The position numbers and the translations under genes were made by a program. A stretch of 64,000 bases of DNA, from contig NZ_CP063812.1 in the NCBI RefSeq assembly GCF_015277855.1, positions 558,001 through 622,000 of the forward strand, in the 5' to 3' direction. Under the pieces are notes generated by a model. That model was not told the origin of the DNA, did no database searches, and saw nothing but the letters and a program-made list of their open reading frames with translations. Position 1 is the first letter of the stretch. Each line of letters begins with the position of its first letter. Shown piece by piece: positions 43,040 to 51,330 of this stretch. The stretch comes from Microbacterium cremeum. GTDB taxonomy: Bacteria > Actinomycetota > Actinomycetes > Actinomycetales > Microbacteriaceae.

Positions 43040-46000
43040 CTACAGCACGCCGCAGGGAGCCTGGGCGTACGGCGCGTTCACCGTGGTGGAGACCTCCTCT
43101 CCGCCCACCGTCGCGGTAGCGGTCACCGTTGCTTCGCCCTGCGGAAGGACAGCCGCGCGAGTCGTGAACGCGTAGCTGCCGGTCTTGCCTGCGGCCAGCG
43201 TCACGGCTTTCGAGCCGTATGCCGTGTCGATGCGGACGGCGACGGGTACGTCATCGCCGTTCGCGACACTCACGGTGAGCACCGCCTTCCCTGCGACGCA
43301 GCGTGTCGCAGTCGTCGCAGTCACCGCCAGTTGCGGCTCCGTCGCCTCGCGAATGACCAGGGTGTAGGTCGTCGACGTCTCGTGATCCTGCGCGAACGAA
43401 TGGATCGTGAGTGTCTTCTCTTCGCCCGGTACGAGGCTGACCTCGCGCGGCTCGGTGTCGTCGATGAGGATGTTCCCGACCCGGACGAGCCCGGTGGGCA
43501 CGTTCGGTGTGGCCGTGAACGACATCGACGTGGCGCCCTGGGGGACTGTCACGACGTAGTCGGTCACATCGCCCGAGAACGACGGGGTCAGGACGCCGCC
43601 TTCGACGCTCAGACCGGTCAGCGCGGACTCCGTGCTGTAGGTGACGGGGCGCGAGGTGGCGACTCCGAAGACACCGCCGACGAACCCGCCCGTCGACTGG
43701 TACCGCACCGTCACGACCGGAATCCGGTTGCCCTGACCATCGAGCACCGGAGCCCCGTTCGCGTCGACCTTGTACCGCACGTCCGGGCCCGTCAGATACT
43801 GCGCAGGAATCTGGTCGACGACTTCATAGAAGACGCCGGAACCCGCTGCGTTGGTGATCTGCTGGGTCTTGAACAGTGTGTCGTTCAGGTACACCTGGAA
43901 CGAGCGCCCGTTGTCACCCGAGAAGTACGTCGTCTCCAGTCGGTTGATCGGGGCGGCCGGATCGATGGCCATGTCATAGCTGAACCATCCGTTGCTGTTC
44001 CCATGGCGGTACTGTCGGCCGTTGTGCACACCGACACTCGTCGTGCCTCCGGTCTTCAGGTTCTTCGCGGCCTCACCGTTGTTGTTGTCGAACGTGGTGA
44101 GGATGTCGATGAACCGTGCGAGATCGCGCTGACGCTTCTTCTCGTCCAGGATCGCCTGCTGGGCCGCCGGCGAGTCGGGAACCTCGAAGTTCATGTAGAT
44201 GGCGTAGCGCTGGCCGTGCTGCGAGTAGTGCGGGGTGTAGATCAGATCGCCACCGTTCCGCGTGTTCCGCAGTGTGAACTGCACCTTGCCGTCCGCGCTG
44301 TCTTCGATGCGCACGACGTTCTCCGCGACGTTCTCGTACCACTGCGTCGTGTTCTCGGTCGCGACCGTGACCGTCTGCTGGACGTTCGCGGAGGGCGCGA
44401 GAGCGATGCGCACGCTCACTCCGACCGTGCCCCAACCGGTCATGTTCTCGGTGCCCAGGCCGGCGCTCAGCACCGTCGGGCCGTACTTGAACGCGACGAA
44501 GTCGGGGTTGTCGGGAGTGTCGTAGGCGACGACCTCCATAGGCATCTTCAACTCGATGACATCGCCGGCTGCGACGTCGCTCAGAAGGATGTAGCCCTGT
44601 CGGACATCAGGCGTCACCGCGGCACCGTTCACCGTCAGTGTCGGCTCCCCGGCCACCCAGTCCGGCACACGCAGGCGAAGCGTTGCGCCGTCAGCGAGCT
44701 CGGTCCCCGTGAGCGCGTCGACGGTGACCCGCACCGTGTCGTCGTTGGGGAGGTTCGCCTCCTGGGTGATGCGCATGTTGCTGTCGGCGTGGTCGTACTG
44801 CGAACTGAAGTACAGGTTCACCCAGACTCCGCGGTCGCGTGAGAAGTACAGCGTGTCGGCGAGCTTGGAGAAGTTCTCCATGCCCGTGCCGACGCAGCAC
44901 CAGAACAGCTGGGATTCGCTCGGCGCCGGTCCGTAGATCTTGTAGTACCCCGGGGCCATCGGATTGAAGTACATGCTCATCCCGTTGTCGGGGTTCTGCG
45001 AAGACACGATCGTGTTGATGAACGTGTTCTCGTAGTAGTGCATGTACTTGACGTCCTGCGTCACCTTGAACAGCTCGCGCGACAGCTTGAGCATGTTGTA
45101 CTCGTTGCACGTCTCAGCTGTCTGAGGGTTGCCCGTCGATCCCTGTTGCGTCGCGTACCGCCACAGCGTGTCGGGGGCCCGGAAGTGCTCCGACTGACTG
45201 TTCGCACCGGTGACGTAGGTGTGATGATCCACCACCGTCTGCCAGAAGTTCTGTGCTGCCGAGAGGTACATCCCCAGGTTGTCCTTCTCGGACTGGGTGA
45301 GCATCTCGTAGTACTCGGGGTTCTCGGTGAACACCGTGTATCGCTTGAGCGCACCGATGAACTTCGGGATCGTCGTGTTCGCATGACGGCCGGGCAGGAC
45401 ATCAGTCCCGTTGGCGAGCGACTGGAAGAGGGTGACCTCGTCGAAGGCCTGCGCCGCGGTCTTGAAGTGAGGGTTTCCTCCCGACACGTCGAAGAGCTCG
45501 TACAGCGCCTCATTCATGCCGCCGTACTCGGTGCCCAGAAGCGCCGCGTTGTTGGTCAGCGTCGAGACGCGTCCGTGCATGTACTCGCCGAAGCCCTCGG
45601 CGACCTCGAGCGCGAGCGCCCCGAGTTCGCCCGGCACGTACTCGTACGTGTCGAGCAGGCCGGCCAGGATCTTGTGCAGGTTGTAGTAGGGCACGATCAC
45701 CTGGTCATCGGAGGTCCCTCGTCCTTCGACCGCATTGAGAGCAGAGTCGCGGAACGGGGCGATGTAGCCGGCGCGCGCCGTGCCGTCATATGTGTCCTGC
45801 ACCGCGGCGAGACCGCGGACAGTGGCCTCGAGGTCCGCGAGGACGTCGGCCTTGACCGTCGGGTCGTCGCTGTTGGCGTAGTTCATCGCCAGAGCCGACA
45901 TGTAGTGGCCGAAGGAGTGACCTCGGAAGTTCCACGTCACCGACCCGTTCTCCCATCCGGGGTACGTGGTCGTGTTGATCGCGAAGCTTCCCGGCTTGTA

Positions 46001-47245
46001 GGAGTTCGCGGTGACGCGGAACCAGTGCAGGTAGCGATCCGGATCGAGGGTGAGGAGGTACTCGATCTCCTTCTCCTGCGCGTTCTTCAGGTAGTCGTCC
46101 AGGATCACGACGTCCTCCAGACCGGTGTCCTGGATGGGGGTGACCACGGCGGGAACATACACCTCGAACGTCCTGGTCGTCGTGGGGCCGCCGAGGAAGC
46201 TGGCCCGTGCGGTCAGGGTGACCGTGAGGTCGTCCTGACCTGCTTCGGGGCGCACCACCTTGCCCGACGGGGCGATCGTCTCAGGATGCGAGGACGACCA
46301 CGACACCGTCGTCCCGTTCGACGTGGAGGTGGGCAGCGTCAGGTCGACGGTCGCGGTCGTCGGAACCGTGAGACCGGCCGCCCCTTCGGCCGCCATCGCG
46401 GCGCGATCCACCGTGCCGCCGCCGTCTTCGTAGAGCGCGACGACGCCGGTGAGGTCAGCGACGCCTTCGAACAGGCGATAGTCGTCCAGCGCGGACGTCA
46501 GGTAGCCGCCGTTGTAGTTCGGTCCGTTGTACCCGATCGACTTCGGCAGCGCCGGGGTGGCTTCGGCGATGATCCCGGTCGCGGTCGCGCTGACGGGCGT
46601 CTGCACCGAGGTGGGCACCTTCACGCCGTTGCGGTAGAGGGCGAACTGCTTCGATGCGCTGCTGTAGGTCGCCGTGATGTGCGTCCACTCGCCGACCGGG
46701 AAGAACGCCGCCCGATCGGTGGACGCGGCGCGCACCTCGTGCGGTTGTCCACCGCCCTGCCCGAACGAGAACAGGAGGGGGTTGGTGGCGTTGACCGATG
46801 ATGCGTACCAGCCGGCGCTGTTGTAGGCCCGCTTGTTCCACGAGATGATCTGCTCTCCCGACCCCATCGCCGCCGTGGGCTTGAACCAGAACGACAGCGT
46901 GAGTTCGGACGGCACGAGCTCGCTGCTCGTGCCGAGGTCGAGGTAGGTGCTTCCGCCGAGCTTGAGCGCAGCCGTCTCTGTCTTCACTCCCGGCACGTAC
47001 TCGTAGTTCAACGTCGCAGAGCCGTTGTGGCCCTTCAGCGCCGTCGGATGAGCGAGCGGGCTGCTGTCGGCGACGGTGTTCTCGAACATGAGCTCGAGAA
47101 CTGGGTCACCCAGCCCGAAGTCATCGAGGGCGTGAGCCGGCGCCACTCCGCCGAGAGCGATCGCCCCGGCTGCGACAGTTGCGACGGCCGATAGACCCGC
47201 ATGTCGCATCCTCTGATGGCGTCTCAGACGCTGTGAATCTCGCAT
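43040..47245 (-). CDS. secreted multidomain GH127/GH146-type beta-L-arabinofuranosidase
   Basis: The protein has 1401 residues. A signal peptide ends near APAHA. A LamG-like domain (about 50-255) and an Ig-like domain precede the DUF1680 catalytic region (about 385-900). That region has HSFGHYMSALAMNYA, Glu686 in SQSEHF, Glu711-Thr-Cys713 in AETCNEYNMLKL and Cys783-Cys784 in FWCCVGTGMENF, matching the zinc-cysteine site. Then come a beta-sandwich domain, a cadherin-like domain (ALTGLSVEGGVLTPSFS) and the shared two-cysteine module. The SEHF pattern fits the GH146-like branch better than HypBA1. GGGAGG precedes the ATG at 47245. It acts outside the cell on beta-linked L-arabinofuranose. Confidence 0.88.
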   Translation of the reverse strand: MRDSQRLRRHQRMRHAGLSAVATVAAGAIALGGVAPAHALDDFGLGDPVLELMFENTVADSSPLAHPTALKGHNGSATLNYEYVPGVKTETAALKLGGSTYLDLGTSSELVPSELTLSFWFKPTAAMGSGEQIISWNKRAYNSAGWYASSVNATNPLLFSFGQGGGQPHEVRAASTDRAAFFPVGEWTHITATYSSASKQFALYRNGVKVPTSVQTPVSATATGIIAEATPALPKSIGYNGPNYNGGYLTSALDDYRLFEGVADLTGVVALYEDGGGTVDRAAMAAEGAAGLTVPTTATVDLTLPTSTSNGTTVSWSSSHPETIAPSGKVVRPEAGQDDLTVTLTARASFLGGPTTTRTFEVYVPAVVTPIQDTGLEDVVILDDYLKNAQEKEIEYLLTLDPDRYLHWFRVTANSYKPGSFAINTTTYPGWENGSVTWNFRGHSFGHYMSALAMNYANSDDPTVKADVLADLEATVRGLAAVQDTYDGTARAGYIAPFRDSALNAVEGRGTSDDQVIVPYYNLHKILAGLLDTYEYVPGELGALALEVAEGFGEYMHGRVSTLTNNAALLGTEYGGMNEALYELFDVSGGNPHFKTAAQAFDEVTLFQSLANGTDVLPGRHANTTIPKFIGALKRYTVFTENPEYYEMLTQSEKDNLGMYLSAAQNFWQTVVDHHTYVTGANSQSEHFRAPDTLWRYATQQGSTGNPQTAETCNEYNMLKLSRELFKVTQDVKYMHYYENTFINTIVSSQNPDNGMSMYFNPMAPGYYKIYGPAPSESQLFWCCVGTGMENFSKLADTLYFSRDRGVWVNLYFSSQYDHADSNMRITQEANLPNDDTVRVTVDALTGTELADGATLRLRVPDWVAGEPTLTVNGAAVTPDVRQGYILLSDVAAGDVIELKMPMEVVAYDTPDNPDFVAFKYGPTVLSAGLGTENMTGWGTVGVSVRIALAPSANVQQTVTVATENTTQWYENVAENVVRIEDSADGKVQFTLRNTRNGGDLIYTPHYSQHGQRYAIYMNFEVPDSPAAQQAILDEKKRQRDLARFIDILTTFDNNNGEAAKNLKTGGTTSVGVHNGRQYRHGNSNGWFSYDMAIDPAAPINRLETTYFSGDNGRSFQVYLNDTLFKTQQITNAAGSGVFYEVVDQIPAQYLTGPDVRYKVDANGAPVLDGQGNRIPVVTVRYQSTGGFVGGVFGVATSRPVTYSTESALTGLSVEGGVLTPSFSGDVTDYVVTVPQGATSMSFTATPNVPTGLVRVGNILIDDTEPREVSLVPGEEKTLTIHSFAQDHETSTTYTLVIREATEPQLAVTATTATRCVAGKAVLTVSVANGDDVPVAVRIDTAYGSKAVTLAAGKTGSYAFTTRAAVLPQGEATVTATATVGGEEVSTTVNAPYAQAPCGVL

Positions 47246-47311
47246 GCCAACCTCCCTGTTGGACCGACATCCGCCGTGGATGTCGAGCATGGCTTGTGCC
47301 GCCAAGGTAGT

Positions 47312-47479
47312 GGTAGCGGTAACATCGCGCAAGGGGGAAAGGTCGATCGATCAATGTGCGAAGTCGGCACTCGGGCGGGATCGGGTGGTGCCGACGTCGC
47401 CTGCTCCTCCGCGCCGGATCACGGCCGGAAGGGGCGCACCGGGAACTCGATCTTGTTTCCGCTAACTGTTCTCGGTAAC
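47312..47479. promoter_or_regulatory. operator-like sites upstream of the secreted GH127-type gene
   Basis: Three 12-base sites match the GTTANCGNTAAC pattern: GGTAGCGGTAAC (47312-47323), GTTTCCGCTAAC (47455-47466) and GTTCTCGGTAAC (47468-47479). The first begins 67 bases before the GH127-type start codon; the other two form a close pair in the middle of the 518-base divergent gap. I see no gene in the rest of this gap (47480-47763), and no clear promoter boxes for the surface-protein gene at 47764. Confidence 0.6.
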
Positions 47480-47763
47480 ATCATCGCGAGAGCCCGCCGA
47501 TCCATCGAAGGATCCGTACGCAAAGGTGCCAGATGCTCCAGCAGACCACCCCGCAGTCGCGGGTGACGTCGTCGGCGCACCCTGTCGCGCACCGGTCGTC
47601 CGGACCTGTGACGACGGTGACGACGGATGCCGCAGCATCCGTCGTCGACCGTACGACGGTGCATTCGGCCGGGGCTGGAGATCGTGCGAGACCCGAAGGC
47701 CGGACGGTCCGGTCGCTCGCGAAGTCGGACGGCGCAGCTGCCGGCCGGGGATTGGAGAAACGC

Positions 47764-48390
47764 ATGAACAAGAAGGGCCTGCTGGTCCGCACGGCGGTCG
47801 GCGTCGTCGGCAGCGTGATGCTGATCGGTGCCGCCGGTGCCGCGATCGCAGACGAGGTCGGCGAGGGCGAGGACGTCAGCGTCAACGTCGAGATCACGCC
47901 GCAGGAGCCGGTCGGAGCGCTGACGATGTCGGTCGCGAGCGACTCGACGACGCTCACCGAGGGCGACGCCCCGGCCGAAGGCGTCCGTCAGTTCAACGGC
48001 TTGCTTCCGACGGTCACCGTGACCGACGACCGCGAGACCGTGCCCGAGGGCGTCTTCTGGTACGTGACCGGGCAGTCGTCGTCGTTCTCGACCGTGGGCG
48101 GCGACACCATCACCGCCGACTACCTGGGCTGGGCGCCGCGCCTGCTCACCGAGGCGCCCGCGGGTGAGGTCGCCGAGGGGCCGGTGGTCGACACCGTGAT
48201 CGACGGCGGTCCCAATGGCGTCGGCCTCACCGGCGAGGAGCTGCTCGCGATGAGCCTCGATTCCAGCGACGCACGTCCGACGGGATCGTGGTCCGCGAAC
48301 GCCGACCTGTTCCTGAAGACGCCGTCCACCGTCGCGCCGGGCAGCTACTCGGCGACGCTCACGCTGACCCTGTGGGAGGACGCGAGCTGA
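47764..48390 (+). CDS. secreted WxL-like surface protein
   Basis: The protein has 208 residues. A signal peptide ends near AIADE (about 30). The mature part is a beta-rich domain starting VSVNVEITPQEPVGALTM and ending SYSATLTLTLWEDAS. This resembles the end of WxL cell-wall-binding domains, though the two canonical Trp-x-Leu motifs are not clear. WxL proteins bind peptidoglycan non-covalently in firmicutes and are encoded with DUF916 proteins, as here. GGAGA precedes the ATG. It is the first of three surface-protein genes, with a strong hairpin after it. Confidence 0.65.
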   Translation: MNKKGLLVRTAVGVVGSVMLIGAAGAAIADEVGEGEDVSVNVEITPQEPVGALTMSVASDSTTLTEGDAPAEGVRQFNGLLPTVTVTDDRETVPEGVFWYVTGQSSSFSTVGGDTITADYLGWAPRLLTEAPAGEVAEGPVVDTVIDGGPNGVGLTGEELLAMSLDSSDARPTGSWSANADLFLKTPSTVAPGSYSATLTLTLWEDAS

Positions 48391-48418
48391 CACGTCGACC
48401 ACGCAATCGTGTTGAATC

Positions 48419-48450
48419 GGGTCGGGGCCGCGCACGCACGGCCCCGACCC
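48419..48450 (+). terminator. hairpin between the WxL-like and DUF916 genes (attenuator)
   Basis: GGGTCGGGGCCG (48419-48430) pairs perfectly with CGGCCCCGACCC (48439-48450). It ends 19 bases before the DUF916 start. Partial read-through would give more WxL-like protein than membrane partner. Confidence 0.65.
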
Positions 48451-48469
48451 TGACGTCTGGACCCGCACT

Positions 48470-49540
48470 TTGCCCGAATTCCCGCACCGCACCACCGTGC
48501 TCCACCGGGTGCTGCTCGTCGCAGCGCTCGTGGCGACGCTCACATCGGCGAGCGCGCCCGCGTTCGCCGATGACACCGACGACGCCGCCGGGCAGCCGAC
48601 CGTCCGCTGGTCGGTCACGCCCGCCGACGAGAACGGACCCGATGGCCGCACAGCCGTCGAGCTCGACGTCGATCCGGGCGAGACGGTCTCGGACCACTTC
48701 GCGGTGCGCAATGTCAGCGCCGACGAGGTGACTTTCCGGCTGACGGCCGCGGACGGCTTCTACACCCGCACCGGTCGCTTCGACATCCTGCCCGCCGATC
48801 AGGAGTCGGTGGACTCCGGCACCTGGATCTCGATCCCCGACGAGGTCACCGTCGCGCCCGGTGCGACCGTCGTCGTGCCGTTCGGGATCGCCGTGCCCGA
48901 GACCGCCGAGCCGGGCGACCACGCCGCCGGCATCACGGCGTCGGTGCTGTCTGTGCAGACCGGCGACGGCGGCACGAGCGTCGGCGTCGAGAGCCGCGTC
49001 GGCTTTCGCGTGCTCACGCGCGTGACCGGTGAGATCGCCCCGGCCGCCGCCGTCACCGACCTCGGGGCGCAGTACGCGCTGTCGTGGAATCCGTTCCGTC
49101 CCGGCGAGATCACGGTGACGTTCGACGTCGTGAACGAGGGCAACACGCGGCTCATCGCCGAAGGCGCCGTCGAGGCGGGCGGCCGGAGCGTCGTCTTCCC
49201 GGCCGAGGACGGCATCCGTCAAGAACTGCTCCCGGGCGACACCCGCACGCTCACGGCCGTCGTCGAGGACGTGTGGCCGCTGTTCGTCGTGCCCACCACC
49301 GTCACGCTCTCGCCGATCGTCGTCACGATGGACGGCGAGAGCTCGACCCTCACGCCCGTCGTCGCCAGCGTGCCGGCGTGGGCCGTGCCCTGGCCGCAGC
49401 TCATCATCCTCGCGGGCCTCGCGCTCGTGATCTGGGCGGTGCTGCGTGGGCGCACCCGCTCGCGCCGACGGATCGATGCGCTCGTCGCCGAGGCGCGCGA
49501 GGCCGGCCGCCGCGAGGCCGAGAAGGTGGACGCCCCGTGA
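48470..49540 (+). CDS. DUF916 (WxL-interacting) protein with C-terminal membrane anchor
   Basis: The protein has 356 residues. A signal peptide ends near APAFADD. The DUF916 domain is recognised by RWSVTPADENGPDGRTAVELDVDPGETVSDHFAVRNVS and WISIPDEVTVAPGATVVVPFGIAVPETAEPGDHAAGI. A second beta-sandwich domain follows, then one helix (LIILAGLALVIWAVLRG) and a basic tail. In lactobacilli such CscA-type proteins anchor WxL proteins at the cell surface. The start is the weakest point: TTG at 48470 is used here, with GTG at 48497 or 48509 as alternatives. It overlaps the next gene by four bases. Confidence 0.82.
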   Translation: MPEFPHRTTVLHRVLLVAALVATLTSASAPAFADDTDDAAGQPTVRWSVTPADENGPDGRTAVELDVDPGETVSDHFAVRNVSADEVTFRLTAADGFYTRTGRFDILPADQESVDSGTWISIPDEVTVAPGATVVVPFGIAVPETAEPGDHAAGITASVLSVQTGDGGTSVGVESRVGFRVLTRVTGEIAPAAAVTDLGAQYALSWNPFRPGEITVTFDVVNEGNTRLIAEGAVEAGGRSVVFPAEDGIRQELLPGDTRTLTAVVEDVWPLFVVPTTVTLSPIVVTMDGESSTLTPVVASVPAWAVPWPQLIILAGLALVIWAVLRGRTRSRRRIDALVAEAREAGRREAEKVDAP

Positions 49541-50058
49541 GTCGTCATCGCACGTCGTTCACCGCCGTGGTCGCGGGCGTCGCCCTCGTGGGCTCGCTGC
49601 TGCTCGCACCCGGGCTTCCGGCTGCGGCGGACGAGCCCGATCCCGACTCGGAGGGCGTGACGATCTCGGTCGAGATCGCCCCGCTCGACTGCACGTGGCC
49701 GCCCGGCAAGGGCCCCAAGCCCGGAAAGCCGGGCCACGCCGGCCGGCCCGGCCCGCCCGACGCGCCCTGTCATCCCGGCAATCCCGACAACCACCCCGGC
49801 AACCCCGGCAACCCGGGCAAACCAGAGAAGCCCGAGAAGCCCGATAAGCCGGGCAAGCCGGGGAAGACCGACGTCGCGTCGTCCTCGACGGCGGATGCCG
49901 CACCCGCGGCGCCCGCCGACGCATTCGTGCAGGGTGTCGTGGTCGCAGTCGTGTCGGCGCTGGCAGGTCCGCACGCGCTGCTTCTCGCTCCCGTCGTGGC
50001 GTCGTCCCTTCCCAGCACGGGCGACCTCTACGATGTGCAGAGCAAGAGAGCGAGGTGA
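49537..50058 (+). CDS. secreted Pro/Gly-rich surface protein with LPSTG motif
   Basis: The protein has 173 residues. A signal peptide ends near LPAAADE. After TISVEIAPLDCTWPPGKG comes a collagen-like run of Gly, Pro, Asn and Lys triplets (about residues 55-112), then a hydrophobic stretch and LPSTG at 158-162, 11 residues from the end. In normal sortase substrates the hydrophobic helix follows LPXTG; here it precedes it, so sortase anchoring is doubtful. By position and size it corresponds to the small CscD-type proteins. The GTG start overlaps the DUF916 stop. Confidence 0.75.
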   Translation: MSRHRTSFTAVVAGVALVGSLLLAPGLPAAADEPDPDSEGVTISVEIAPLDCTWPPGKGPKPGKPGHAGRPGPPDAPCHPGNPDNHPGNPGNPGKPEKPEKPDKPGKPGKTDVASSSTADAAPAAPADAFVQGVVVAVVSALAGPHALLLAPVVASSLPSTGDLYDVQSKRAR

Positions 50059-50064
50059 TCGGCC

Positions 50065-51084
50065 ATGTCGGATCAGGCGACGCGAGGCTGGCAGCGCCCC
50101 AGCATCTATGACGTGGCCAAGCAGGCAGGCGTCTCGCACATGACCGTGTCGCGCGTGCTCAACGGCCACCCGAACATCCGCGAGTCCACTCGCGAGCGCG
50201 TGCTGCAGGCGATCGACGAGATGAACTACACGCGCAGCTCCATCGCGCGTGCTCTCGCGACGCGCCGGGCGATGCGCATCGGAGTCCTCGTCGACAGCCC
50301 GGTGCAGTGGGGCCCGAACAGCACGCTGCGCGCCATCGAGAGCGCCGCGCGCGACGCCGGCTACGCGATCAGCGCCTTCTCGATCTCGGACGACGAGGAG
50401 TCGAAGATCGACACCGGGGTGGTGGAGCTCGTCACCCAGGGCGTCGATGCGCTCTGCGTCATCGCGCCCCGCGCCTCGTCGCTCGACCTGCTGCGCCAGC
50501 AGAGCACGGGCCTGCCGACCCTCGTCATCAAGGCCGAGCCGGATGCCGAGATGCACACGGCCGCGGTCGATCAGCGTGCCGGCGCCATGACTGCCGTGAT
50601 GCACCTCATCGAGCTCGGTCACCGCTCGATCGCGCACCTGTCCGGACCCCTCGACTGGTACGACGCGCGGGCCCGCGAGCAGGGCTGGCGCGACGCGCTC
50701 GCCGACGCCGGGCTCTCGATCGCGCCGCCGGTCGTCGGCGACTGGACGTCGGACTACGGCTATACGTTCGGCAAGACCCACGACTTCTCCGAGGTGACCG
50801 CGGTGTTCGCGGCGAACGATCAGATGGCGCTGGGTGTCGTCCACGGGCTCGCCGAACGCGGCCTGCGCGTGCCCGACGACGTGAGCGTCGTGGGTTTCGA
50901 CGACCTCCCCGACGCGCGCCACTTCCTGCCGCCGCTGACGACCGTGCGGCAGGATTTCGCCGCCCTCGGCGCGCTCGCACTCCAGATCCTGATCGCCGCG
51001 ATCGAGGGCGAGGACGTCACCGAGCACGACATCATCGAGCCCCGACTGGTGGTGCGGCGCTCGACCTCGGCGCCCCGCTCCTGA
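50065..51084 (+). CDS. LacI-family regulator, likely of arabinose/arabinan genes
   Basis: The protein has 339 residues. The helix-turn-helix is SIYDVAKQAGVSHMTVSRVLNG, the hinge MNYTRSSIARALATRR, and the sensor domain includes VTAVFAANDQMALGVV and DDVSVVGFDDLPDARHFLPPLTTVRQDF. GAGGTGAT precedes the ATG, 6 bases after the LPSTG gene, so it is probably cotranscribed with the surface genes. It lies next to the importer/ara operon and near all GTTANCGNTAAC sites, which makes it the best candidate for their repressor, an AraR-like role played by a LacI protein (inference). Confidence 0.9.
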   Translation: MSDQATRGWQRPSIYDVAKQAGVSHMTVSRVLNGHPNIRESTRERVLQAIDEMNYTRSSIARALATRRAMRIGVLVDSPVQWGPNSTLRAIESAARDAGYAISAFSISDDEESKIDTGVVELVTQGVDALCVIAPRASSLDLLRQQSTGLPTLVIKAEPDAEMHTAAVDQRAGAMTAVMHLIELGHRSIAHLSGPLDWYDARAREQGWRDALADAGLSIAPPVVGDWTSDYGYTFGKTHDFSEVTAVFAANDQMALGVVHGLAERGLRVPDDVSVVGFDDLPDARHFLPPLTTVRQDFAALGALALQILIAAIEGEDVTEHDIIEPRLVVRRSTSAPRS

Positions 51085-51174
51085 GCCGGTGGCGCGCCGC
51101 CGACCGCGGCGCGCGGACCCGCCGTGCGCGGCGGTCGCGGCATCCGATGTGTCCGCTCACGGACGCGTGTTAAT

Positions 51175-51243
51175 GTTCGCGGTAACGGTGGCGTAACAAA
51201 TCCCGAAATGGCAGTTGCGCGCGAGCATGTTAGCGCGCACAAT
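51175..51243 (+). promoter_or_regulatory. promoter and operators of the importer/ara operon
   Basis: GTTCGCGGTAAC (51175-51186) and GTTAGCGCGCAC (51229-51240) match the shared operator pattern. Possible promoter boxes are TTGCGC (51215-51220) and CACAAT (51238-51243), 17 bases apart, so the second operator fills the spacer and touches the -10 box, a position suited to repression. The 87 bases to the start codon form the leader. Confidence 0.55.
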
Positions 51244-51330
51244 GGACGAGCACACCCGAGAGTGTCCCGCCTGGGGCACAGGGACTTCTCTCTGACCGGG
51301 AACGTCGGAGAGTCTCAAGGAGGAGAAAAG

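Noticed and set aside
47533..47763. N-terminal extension of the WxL-like protein
   Set aside because: The extension has no ribosome-binding site, and a good signal peptide with GGAGA starts at 47764.
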